Shown: positions 12,202-22,928 of the stretch, piece after piece
How positions within the stretch are numbered: position 1 is the stretch's first letter
Layout of the letters: each line of letters starts with the position of its first letter
Made by a program: the position numbers and the translations under genes
The notes under the pieces: generated by a model
Told to the model about the DNA's origin: nothing
Database searches by the model: none
The model's input: the letters and a program-made list of their open reading frames with translations, nothing else
Origin: Pycnopodia helianthoides
Taxonomy: Eukaryota > Echinodermata > Asteroidea > Forcipulatida > Asteriidae
Assembly (NCBI GenBank): GCA_032158295.1
Contig: CM063250.1
Coordinates: 7,985,001 to 8,049,000 of the forward strand
DNA length: 64,000 bases
Reading direction: 5' to 3'

Positions 12202-13502
12202 TTGATAATTTAAGGATAATCTTTATTAACATAACTGTGCTTTACATACAGAACACACACTCATTCTGAAAAGCGACGATGTTTAAACGAAGCTTACCGT
12301 TTTATTCACCGTGTTGCAACGATAAACACTGCCGTGAGTGCCGGTCTGAAACCCCCTTGACAAGCTGATGTCACGTCCGTGCAATCTCGGTGTGTGATCA
12401 AAACATAACCAACGTTGGTCCTTTTCTGCTTGCATTTTCTCATATAATAAATGTCATACGAGTCACTGAAGCAGGTGAACATCTCAGTGAAACTTCGTCT
12501 TCAATTCCATATTCACCGTTAAACCATCAGAAGGGCGAAAAGGGAACAATTTGACGCTGAACATAGCACGGGTTGAGAGGAATTCATTTCAGCTGCGCTG
12601 CGGTGGATCGAGATTTCGATATTTTAATGGCCAATTTCACTTAGAAATATATCTCAAGTTGTATGGGGTCACCCTTTGAATGTGATCTGTACAAGTCGGC
12701 CGGAGCTTTTTTATGGTGCAAGTACCTTACATGTAGCATTTATGGTTCTCCGATTATGATTGTTTTTAATATTAAACGTTGATTAATTGTTATGACGTCA
12801 TCGATGACGTCATCGCACCAAAACAATTTGGGTGTCATATACATACTACAATCTATATACATAGTAAGTTTCAAGACAATACCCTTCTTGGTTTATGAGA
12901 AATGAACGTTTGAAATCTGAATTTTGAAGCAAAGGTCATATGGTGTCACATTGTGTATGTGATTTGCATAATCTGGCAAGAGATTTTTTATTGTGCAAGT
13001 ATCTTACATGTAGCATTTGTGATTCTCCAATTATGATTTTTCTAAATATTAAACAGTGATTTAATGTTATGACGTCATCGATGACATCATCAAACCGAAT
13101 TTCACACATATATATTTAAACACAAAGGTCTAAGTATTTGTGAAGTTTTAAGTCTAAAACGTTTATGGTTAATGAGATATGACGAGTTTTCTTTATGTAA
13201 GAAAATTCAACTTCCGGTTTTGAGCGAAAGTAAAGGTCACATGGGGTCGTACCTAATGAAAGATTTGTAGAGGGGTTCAAGGGCCTTCAGATGATACAAT
13301 GATTAAAGGTGTACCATATTTGGTTCATAGGATACAACGTTTCCGCAAAAAAACCTTAAACGTCCGTTTTCGACCGGAAGTAAAGGTCACATGGGGTCAC
13401 ATTTTGTGTAAGAGTTGTAAACAAAATGTTGAACTGTCATATGAAGCAAAGATCATGTATTTATCATTTATGGTTCTCTAGATATGACGATTTACAGTTT
13501 TT
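12202..13502 (+). mobile_element. TTGATAATTTAAGG repeat, copy 1, left piece
   Basis: This is a direct copy of 22,929-24,507. Compared with that copy it lacks a 260 bp block (23,331-23,590) and a 19 bp palindromic piece (23,915-23,933). It stops after acagttttt and resumes at about 18,533 with ctcattatt, so a 5.0 kb segment splits it. It contains TGACGTCATCGATGACGTCA modules and CCGGAAGTAAAGGTCA motifs. Confidence 0.85.
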
Positions 13503-13830
13503 AGGTGTTCAGGCAATACAAGCACGAACACCTCTTGTTTTTGTTCTGTTTTTTTTTTTTTTTTTTCTTTTCTTTGGGTGTTCGTGCAATACAAGAACGA
13601 ACACCTCTTGTTTTTGTTCTGTTTTTTTTTTGGTTTTTTTTTAGGTGTTCGTGCAATACAAGCACGAACACCTCTTGTTTTTGTTCTGTTTTTTAGGTGT
13701 TCGTGCAATACAAGCACGAATACCTCTTGTTTTTGTTCTGTTTTAGGTGTTCGTGCAATACAAGCACGAACACCTCTTGTTTTTGTTCTGTTTTTTTTTA
13801 GGTGTTCGTGCAATACAAGCACGAACACCT
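13503..13830. repeat. six tandem 31 bp hairpins, spaced by T-rich DNA
   Basis: Six copies of an inverted repeat with arms AGGTGTTCGTGC and GCACGAACACCT and a 7 bp loop AATACAA are separated by CTTGTTTTTGTTCTG and T runs. Copies 1, 2 and 4 carry single mismatches. Open frames of 60-135 codons on both strands are repeat translations. Confidence 0.9.
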
Positions 13831-15663
13831 CTTGTCCAGAAGATAACTCAAGATTAAAATTGAATTGAACATTCAAACTTGGCACATACTTGAACCTAAA
13901 TATGAGGACAACACTGAATCAATGACGTCTTTATGACGTCATCGGGTGTCGAATTACAAGGTTTTTAAGCATTAAACAATTAAATCCTTGAAAATCTGTA
14001 ACAAATCACAAGTAAGAGCCCGGCGGCTGCTTTTTGCGGGAGCATACAAAGTTCATATAGGTCTTTATTTTTTGTCGGGTCGTGACCTCAGACGACCTCT
14101 ACTTCCGGTCGAAACCGGAAGTGCCTTGTAATTTGAAAGTGGCAACTTTTTTTGAGTTGATGTTAACGATGTTGTAGTCTTGCAAGTCTCTGGTTTAAAT
14201 AAATAAGACCGATGACGTCACAAAATTCAAAAGCGCCCTCTAGCGGCAAGTTGAAAACAGTTCAAAACACACTTTTAACAGTTGTGTGTGGCAAAGTCTA
14301 TGGCAATCTTTTCAAAATTGGTAGACCTATTGACCTTTATGGAAGCATATTTGTGGAGTCGTAGATTGATGAAAGGTGCAATTTTTGGAGCCGAGTATCT
14401 ACCAAACCAAACGGCCGACTGAGTTTGAACTTGGTGTTTTATTAGACAACGACCATGGCTAGTGACATTTGAAGTGACGTCATGATGACGTCATCATAAT
14501 ATTTTTTTTACAATTTTTCATTAAATCAAAGTTTAGAATTTGAAAAAAAAATCTTAACTTCTGAACCAGACATTGTTTTTTGTAATCTATACATCATCAG
14601 GAAGATATTCCAAAACTTAATAGATTTTACACAGAGTGTGACCCCATTTGACCCAGTCTTCCGGTTGAAACCGGAAGTTGAAGTCGTGAAGGAAAAAACG
14701 TAACTCCCGAACCATACATTGAGTGTTTAAAATCTATTGGCCTATGTTATCAGAAAGGTCTTTAAAACCAAATTGAACGCTAGAAAAGAATGTGACCCCA
14801 TGTAATATTACATCAAATGTTTTTGAGAGATTGGAACAAAATCCATAGAGTTAAACGTAATCTATGGGGGGGACAAAAGTGTCGTTTCCGTTTGTCGCGC
14901 GCTCGAAAAAGCTCCTTAGGACGAAAGTCCTGTAAAGACAACAACGCCCTCTAGTGACACGGTTTTGTTTGTGTATTTATGTAAACAATTTGGTCTCCTT
15001 GACTTGGTTCCAAGACCATGGTGTTTGCACGTTCGGATTTACACTGTACACGAATGTATTGAATAAACATAGAACTTCAACTATGACGGACTCAATAAAA
15101 CACATTTCAAGCCATCTGGAAACCCTCTCGCAAAGACATAATTGACTTCGGCCAGGTGTGGCTATATAGCCAAGTCCGACAGATAAGTTTATGACCCCTT
15201 TGTCATTGATGGCATGTTTTTTTTAGTCAAAGGATCAACCCAGGGTAATTTCCATTTTTCTATCCTATCTGGCTAGGTCTCAAGAGGGAATGTGAAAATG
15301 TTGAACAAAATTTTGGCGGAGCAAACAAAATTAGTTTGTAGACTCCTGATAACACTACCATGGCTTCACGGTGGGTTTTAATGTTCGACTAAGTTGTATC
15401 TCCTCAACCAGGCAATAGGTATTGACACATATAAAGGGCCTATATCATTCGAGAAATCTTCATAAATCCATCTAAAGATGCCATAACGCTTTGTCTCCTC
15501 ACTTGTAATTCAACAACTTTACACAATATTCCTAGCTCCTATATCGACTGTCGATTTTTCAACAGTTTGTCATCATAACTCGTTTGCGCTTACAAATATT
15601 TATATCAAATGCTTGTTTACCGAACACCTAGTTTTTGTGATTATACAAAAACTGAATCTCTAG
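13831..15663 (-). mobile_element. modular repeat element, third of minus-strand array
   Basis: Read on the minus strand, the head is CTAGA at 15,663-15,659, then a hairpin (15,653-15,630, stem AGTTTTTGT/ACAAAAACT) and AGGTGTTCGG. The body is more diverged than its neighbours but keeps CTTCCGG...CCGGAAG palindromes (about 14,100 and 14,670) and TGACGTCATGATGACGTCA (about 14,475). The tail joins the hairpin minisatellite at 13,830. No coding frame with a recognisable domain is seen. Confidence 0.65.
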
Positions 15664-15689
15664 TTTTTGTTCTGGTTTTTTGTTTGTTT

Positions 15690-15722
15690 TAGGTGTTCGT
15701 GCAATACAAGCACGAACACCTC
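15690..15722. repeat. single 31 bp hairpin
   Basis: One copy of the AGGTGTTCGTGC/GCACGAACACCT hairpin stands between two elements of the minus-strand array, with CTTGTTTTTGTTCT next to it as at 13.5 kb. Confidence 0.8.
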
Positions 15723-15759
15723 TTGTTTTTGTTCTTTTTTTTTTTTCTTTTTTTTCTTT

Positions 15760-16251
15760 CTTCTTCTTCATCTTCTTCTTCCGTGGAACTCTTCTCGGCA
15801 ACATAACTCAAGATTGAAACTGAATTGAACCTTGAAACTCATCAGACAATTGAACCACAATATGAAGACGGCATCTGAAAGGTCATAAATAAATTGACAC
15901 GCACTATTCAAAATGTGACCGGTTTGACCTTGACTTCCGGTAAAAACCGCAAGTTGAAATGTCATGTTATAAAAATTCATAACTTCTGAACCACGTATTG
16001 GATTTTTACAATCTAAACATCGTTGGGATGATATGTAACAACTTAAGAAACGATACAAAGAGTATGATCTCATATGACCTCGACTTCTGTTTCAAGCCGG
16101 CAGTTGAAGTTTTATATTGAATGAATATAACTCCTGAACCAGAAATTGGATTGATAAGGTAAAATTTTGTCACCAATTCAATCAATCACAACTTTAATTA
16201 AATTACTCACGAACACCTTGTTTTTGTAATTGACAAAAACTGAATTTCTAG
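15760..16251 (-). mobile_element. internally deleted modular element
   Basis: This is a short version of the neighbouring full copy. On the minus strand it has the head (CTAGA at 16,251-16,247; hairpin 16,240-16,220) and about 370 bp of 5' body. It then jumps near 15,878 directly to the last ~110 bp of the tail, ending in the GAA-rich stretch. Relative to the plus copy, about 1.8 kb (roughly 10,140 to 11,945) is missing. Confidence 0.8.
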
Positions 16252-18532
16252 TTTTTTTTTTTTCTTCTTCATCTTCTTCTTCCGTGGAACTCTTCTCGGC
16301 AACATAACTCAAGATTGAAACTGAATTGAACCTTGAAACTCATCAGACAATTGAACCACAATATGAAGACGGCACAGTTTTCAATACGTCACGATGACGT
16401 CATCAGGTGTCAAATTACAAGGTTTTTAAAGTTGAAAAGTGACCATTTGCTATGTGCTGTATTTCAATGAATTTAAAAGCTATGATGTTCATAATTGGGC
16501 ATCTGATAGTTCAAGACTTGGGCAACATTTCAAAAGTTAACGTCAAAATCTTATGACCTTTAGTTCCGGTCGTACCGGAAGGTCAAAGTCTGCCTTTGTT
16601 TTTGTTTTCATTTTTCGGGCATAACTCAAGATTGAAACTGAATTGAACCTTAAAACTCATCAGGCAATTGTACCTCGATATGAAGACAACACATTTGTCA
16701 TGACGTCACGATGACGTCATCGGGTGTTGAATTACAAGATTTTTAAAATTGAAAATTGACCATTTGCTTATTGCTGTAGTTTCGGCAATCTTTATACTAC
16801 GATGTTCATAATTGGGCATCTTTTAGTTAAAGAATGGGGCAAAATTTCAAAAGTTAACCACAAAATCGTATGACCTTTACTTCCGGGTCGTTACCCTGGG
16901 TCGAAGTTTACCTTCGGGTTTTTTCCTTCAAAAATCTGTTTTTTGCCTTTTTTACAGCATAACTCAAGATTGAAAGTGAATTGAACATTGAAACTTGTCA
17001 GACAATTGAACCTCGGTATCAAGACAAAACAGACTTGATGATGTCATGATGACGTCATCAGGTATCAAATTACACTAATTCAAAGTTTAATATTTTAAAA
17101 AATCATAACTCCTGAACCACATGTAGGATTTTTACAATCTATAAAACATCGGACAGGTCGTTGAAAGTTCAAAAAACGCTACATACAATTTGACCCCATT
17201 TGACCTTGACCTCTGGTTCAAAACGGAAGTTGAAAATTTCAAAAATTCATATCTCAAAAACTACTGATCATTTTACAGATTTTTTTGTATTAGGTTGTAG
17301 AACGTTAAGCCTCCTCAAACTGTTGCACAGAGATAACAACATTTTGATTTTTACATCTGGTCGAAAAACGCGCACGTTTAAGTTAACCCGCATTGACGAC
17401 GCGCGATGGTGAAAGAACACACGTAAACATAGGCTGTACCTGTACAGCCACACATATCTCACGTAACAGTTGACCGTCAATAAGGGTCAACCTCCTCTAC
17501 ACGTGCATTGACACGTGCAGTTTCATTGACGTTCTATGTTAAATGCATGTGTGATTATTTTGCACGTAAATGTATTGTGCTGTGGGGACCATGCTGGAAT
17601 ACATTCCGCATCTGCGGTGTTAGAGCTCATATTGCACCCCAGCGGATCATCCATCTAATTATTTGAAAAATTCTTAACTCCTGAAACACACGTTGGATTT
17701 TAACAATTCAAACATCATCTGAAAGGTCTTGTTAGACTTATCACGTGCTACACAATATGCGACCCTGTTTGACCTTGACTTCCGGTTAAAGTCGAAATTT
17801 GATATTTAATGTTTCATTAATTACAAATCCTGAACCACATGTTTTATTTTTATCATCTATAAGTCATAAGAAAGGACTCAGAAGACTCCATCAACGCTAC
17901 CAAGTGTGACCTCATTTGACATTGCCTTCCGGTTCAAAACGGAAGTTGAAACTTTATATTTGAAAAAATCAAAAGTTCTGAACCACATATTAGATGTATA
18001 CAATCCATCCATCATCTAAAAGGTCTTCATAAACTAATCACGCGCTACACAAAATGTGACCCTTTTTAACCTTGACTTCTGGTCTAAACCGGAAATTGAT
18101 GTTTAAATTTTGAAAAATTCATAACTCCTGAAACAGGCATTGGATTTGTTCAATCCATATATCATCTGAAAGGTCATAAATAAATTGACACGCACTATTC
18201 AAAATGTGACCGGTTTGACCTTGACTTCCTGTAAAAACCGCAAGTTGAAATGTCATGTTATAAAAATTCATAACTTATGAACCACGTATTGGATTTTTAC
18301 AATCTAAACATCGTTGGGATGATATGTAACAACTTAAGAAACGATACACAAAGTATGATCACATATGACTTTGACTTCTGGTTCAAACCGGCAGTTGAAG
18401 TTTTATATTGAATGAATATAACTCCTGAACCAGAAATTGGTAAAATTTTGTCACCAATTCAATCAATCACAACTTTAATGAAATTACTCACGAACACCTT
18501 GTTTTTGTAATTGACAAAAACTGAATTTCTAG
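16252..18532 (-). mobile_element. modular repeat element, full minus copy (right arm)
   Basis: This is the inverted copy of 9,764-12,056, with the same order of modules and only scattered differences. The head CTAGA is at 18,532-18,528 and its hairpin at 18,521-18,501. The tail (GAA-rich on the minus strand) ends near 16,252 and abuts the head of the deleted copy, so the elements lie head-to-tail. Confidence 0.85.
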
Positions 18533-18757
18533 TTCTCATTATTATTTATTTTGGATGTTATGACGTCGTCGATGACTTCATCGCCCCGAAAATGTTGCGG
18601 TTTCGTCTATACACTAAGGTCTAAGTGCATGATAAGTTTCAAGTCTCTAGGAGTTATACTTTTTGCGAAAATTGCGAGAGAAGGATCTCAGATAAAGTGG
18701 GAAAAAAAAAACAGAACAGTAACAATAGGTTTTCGGGCGGAATGCCCGAACACCTAA
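18533..18757 (+). mobile_element. TTGATAATTTAAGG repeat, copy 1, right piece
   Basis: The sequence continues the copy broken at 13,502 and matches 24,508-24,728. It ends in a hairpin with stem CGGGC/GCCCG followed by GAACACCT. It shows where the 5.0 kb array was inserted. Confidence 0.85.
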
Positions 18758-20594
18758 TAATGGGTGCTAAATCTGAGCTGCATTGCCAAACAATTAGCAT
18801 AACCAGCGTGAAAACATTGGTACAGACAGAACTTGATGGAAATTATTCAAACACCTGATGACGCATATTTGGCACATCATGAATATTTATATTGGTCCCC
18901 CCTCCGCCCCCAGGGGAGGAGGTTGTATGATGAGACATCTGCATGTTACGGTATACTGGTGATTTGGATCGATGATCATATCTTGATTTCACTCTGCGCA
19001 GGGTTTGAGGTTTCACAGCGTGCGAGACGTGCGGGGCAAGCCGTCTGCACAAACTTTAAAGTGATTTTTTTTTTAGTATATTGCAGAAGGATGTATTCAT
19101 CCAAACTGTCTTGTTATCAAAAGACAACAACACAAATAGTCCAGGCCTGGAATTAGACAGCAACCACGGGAACCATGGGCTATATTGCCCCCTGGTCTTG
19201 GCCTTGGTGCCCCCTGTTAAAAGTTTCCAATAGACTCTAAGATTGTCCAATGGGAGTACACTGTACAAAAAGAAAATGACCTCAGGCCTAAAATACTTCA
19301 TTACTTTGTCTCGAATGATCAAAATGACAAACAAGTACAGGTTCACCCCCAAAGGATTAAAACACAAATAATTGACCAAAAACAACTAATAATATCAACA
19401 CCTCTCAAAAGACTAATAATACCGAAGAAGCCAAGAGTCTTCCTGTTCAGGGTTGCACAAAAAGAAGAAAGATTGCTAGTAAAAAAAAAAAACTTAATTC
19501 ATAACAAGTCAAGGAGTTTTTGTTTGTCCCAACCAACCTGTGCTTGCATTTTGAGGAATTCAATGCATATAACATATCTATTTATTACTTCACTGAGTAA
19601 ATACGTCGACAGATGGCAAACTGTTAACCTCTGTTATATTTACGAAGTAACTGTTATGTATGAAACAATTTTAAGTGGGAAGCATTTCTTATTGTGCTAA
19701 TTAACAGTAATTGGGTAATCACATTACACAGGGTGTCCTCTCCCCCCTTAAAAATAAATAAATAAGCAAATTAATAAAATAAACAAAATGACCACATACA
19801 AATAAAAAAGGACAAAGTATTAATTTGTTTCCTAAAATTGAAAACATAACGAAGTAATGGAAGAATAATATAAAAATCAAATTGAAGGTAGACACCTAAA
19901 CAAAATACAGATGTTGTTATTGAAACAGGGATGCTTAATGTTCTAATTGCGTGTATCTAGCTTTGCAATGTGTTGTATAAATTGTCAGACTTTACAGTAC
20001 ATGAACACAATATGCCTCCAAGCATTTTCAGGCACACATTCTGCCTGATTGCCTGCTGAAAATTCCTGCTGTGTCCATGCAGTCAAAAAGAAGAAGAAGA
20101 AAGCTCATTGGGCCATTAACCACTGGCCAATGGAGGCATATTGGTTTAAGGATACGTGTGTGTTTGTTCGCATTCAGAGGGAAAGAGTGTTGTGGATTTA
20201 ACTTAGTGATCTACATTACAGTCGCGGCCTACCCACGTAGTAGCGGTGTGTTTGTAAGCGTGTCAACGATGGGGCCTTGCAGCGGCAGTGAATGGGGAAG
20301 AATGTTTAATGATGACAAATGGGCTTCTTCTGTATGGCTTTGCCCCTTCATTACATGCAGAAGTCAGGGAGCTAGACAAAAAACAATATCAGGGCCAAAT
20401 TTCGTAGAGCAACGAAAATTATGCTATTAAGAAAATAGGGTTACCAGCTAAATTACCATGTCACATGTAGAAACTGTGACCTGCATCCTGCTTTATTTGT
20501 TTTCCCAAACGTTTTATGACACAATCCAACAAACTAAAAACAAAACTTAAAAAGAAACGTACTGACTGACAAAATAAACAAAAAACAAAAATCA
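18758..20594. other. intergenic, no gene seen
   Basis: There is no recognisable gene. The 119-codon open frame at 20,071-20,430 has no domain, signal peptide or flanking splice structure that I can support. A fragment at about 20,436-20,510 (ttaccagctaaattaccatg) belongs to a dispersed repeat also seen near 33,070, 56,830 and 63,390. Confidence 0.5.
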
Positions 20595-20930
20595 CTAGAC
20601 GTACAGTGTTTGTAAACAACAAACACACAGGTGTTCGTGAGTGATGTCAGATTGTGTTTGAATGAAATGGGGACGACATTTAACATAGCAATTAAATGTC
20701 TGGTTCAGAGGTTAGAATGTTTTCAAAGGTAAAACCTCGTTTGCGGTTTTGGAATTCAAGGTCAAGTAGGGTCATATGTGTGTTATGTTGGTGATGTTTG
20801 TGAAGTTAATTGCGATGATTTAAATGATTGTGAAAATGCAATGATTGGTTCAGATGTTAGATTTTTTGTCGAATGAAATATACGAATTTTCGGTTCGAGT
20901 GGGATGTCATGATGGAATTAAATAAAAGAT
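20595..20930 (+). mobile_element. modular repeat head, second copy
   Basis: CTAGA at 20,595, the hairpin 20,606-20,626 (GTGTTTGT/ACAAACAC) and AGGTGTTCGTGAG match 12,057-12,201. This copy continues beyond the point where the first is interrupted, with further AAGGTCA-type modules, and fades near 20,930. Confidence 0.7.
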
Positions 20931-22928
20931 AAATTATTGCTCTGAATTTCCATTAGGAAAAGATTTGTCTCACAAGTCCCCACATATTATGACAAATTTC
21001 CTTTACAATACCACAGTACAAAAAATAATTTGTAAAACAATAAACTTTCACTTTGTCTTTTCCCATGAATTTAATACATGGCTGTTACAAAACGCACTTG
21101 CTGTGTAAACAAAATTTGTATTTTGCTTTTCTATGGATGTCAATAAAACAACACATTAAAGAAAAGTCAATGTATTGTTAACATTTATTCATAAATACCC
21201 AGGACCGTTCATCCATTCTGATAGGTCAATAGGATCATCACATGGCCATGTCTAAACATGCAAGATAAACTCAGTGAGAACTGTTTAAACATACACAGGC
21301 GCTAACTTACGCGTGAGACAATCAATACATGCCAGTACTCAATCTAAAATTCATTGGAACGCATGCGTACGCCAAACCGTTCAGCGTTTATGCATTTTGA
21401 CCTTTTGCAAAACGAAGCCGGGGGACGTGACACTTGACAATTTACAGAAAAGCAGGGTCATGACCTTGCAATAAAGGACCTCGCCTCTGGCTCGGTCCTT
21501 TATAGCACGGCCACGACCCTGCCAACCGGTTTTAAACGGCCAGTTTATACCATGCCGCCACTCTTTTAGTCCCTTAATGAAATTTACAATTAAATTTCAA
21601 ACTCCCTTTAATATCTTGCAGCTTTTACAAATCCAATGTATAGTTATCAAATGAATTTTTGAAATAACAAACTTTTATTTTGTATGATTCAACACCATGA
21701 TGTTCTCAGATGTCCTCATGATGTCGTCAAGATCATGTTCAAGTGCCGTCTTAATGTTGAAAATTAATCCAGTAGGCCTACGCCAAATTTCAAAGTTCAG
21801 TTCAGATTCAATCTTAAGTTATCTTGTAAAAAAGGTTCAGGAAGAAAACATTTCTTTTAAAACCATTTATACCGTTGAAATTCTTTTTCACACCAACACT
21901 GCGTGAAGATACAAGTCTAAGCCTCTCGTAAATTTGGACTTAAAAAATTTAGTCAAATACTACATGTACATGTATACTTCTACCTCTGTGGTGCATCATA
22001 CACTCGGCAAGAAAATAAAATAGAAACACAACATGTGAATAATCTTTCACTGGAAACCATTCCAATACTGGATGTGCTGTATTCTGAAAAATAAAAACAA
22101 TATTAACAATAAACAAACTAATATCAGGTGTCAAACAAATATCAAATTGACACTAATACTGTATAAATCATAGCACATTATTATCAATGTATAAACGAAA
22201 TACAATAACTTGTTTAGAATGTTTCTAAAAAATGTTTATATTTCAACAGAAAGTCTCACAGTAAACCGCCCTACATGTAATACGCACAGTCATGTTATCT
22301 ATGTTTAACATAATGCACTAATTTAAATGGAAAATGGGCTCAGCCAGCAGTTTTATTTCAATTCCTTTAGAAACGTTTGACCTTGCAAAGAACTTGTGAA
22401 ATTTTGAACTTTGAATAAACTACTGTAAATTTACCTCTTGGAAAAGTTACAGATCAAAGAAGCACACAACTGAAGATTAGAAGTCAAAGCCTTTTTGGAT
22501 TTGGACTCTCCATTAGCATGATTTTAATCAGGAACAATCTTAGTAGACAACTAACGGAAGCATTGAACACTGAAGATGGTTCATATTGAAAGCTGCATCT
22601 CCACTCCTTCCCAGGCATCAGACTCTTATCCTGCCATCAGACTCGGATGAAACTGGTAAAATAAACACAATTCAAGACATAAAACATTTCAAGATTAGAT
22701 AGCAACAAGTAGAAGGTGTGCATACTGTTTTAGAAGTGAACAACTTATGAATGAAAACCTTACATCGAAGGGTTGTGAAATATTTATGCTACAATACGTA
22801 GCTGGCGGAACATATTTGTGTCAAATATAACTGACACTAGTGACAGTGCCAGCAATCATACCATATTGCCCAATTCTACCTCCTCCATGATCATACTAAA
22901 CGTTCCTTAGTTTTAATAACCTCACTAC
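20931..22928. other. intergenic with decayed repeats
   Basis: About 21,590-21,865 is a diverged module of the left-hand repeat family (atgatgtcgtcaagatcatg, then ttcagattcaatcttaagtt). A separate 71 bp hairpin lies at 21,452-21,522. Nothing else is recognised. Confidence 0.5.
21452..21522. repeat. 71 bp hairpin, GCAGGGTC family
   Basis: The arms (29 bp) begin GCAGGGTCATGACC and pair with a right arm ending in GGCCACGACCCTGC; AAAGGACC/GGTCCTTT sits near the loop. The same hairpin with a reverse-oriented loop is at 50,178-50,247. Confidence 0.8.

Noticed and set aside
13478..13885. CRISPR-like array of palindromic repeats
   Set aside because: Spacers are T-rich and near-identical rather than unique, the setting is eukaryotic, and no cas genes are present. 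It is a hairpin minisatellite.
20071..20430. 119-codon open frame starting MSMQSKRRRRK
   Set aside because: No recognisable domain, splice context or codon bias, and a fragment of dispersed repeat overlaps its downstream side.
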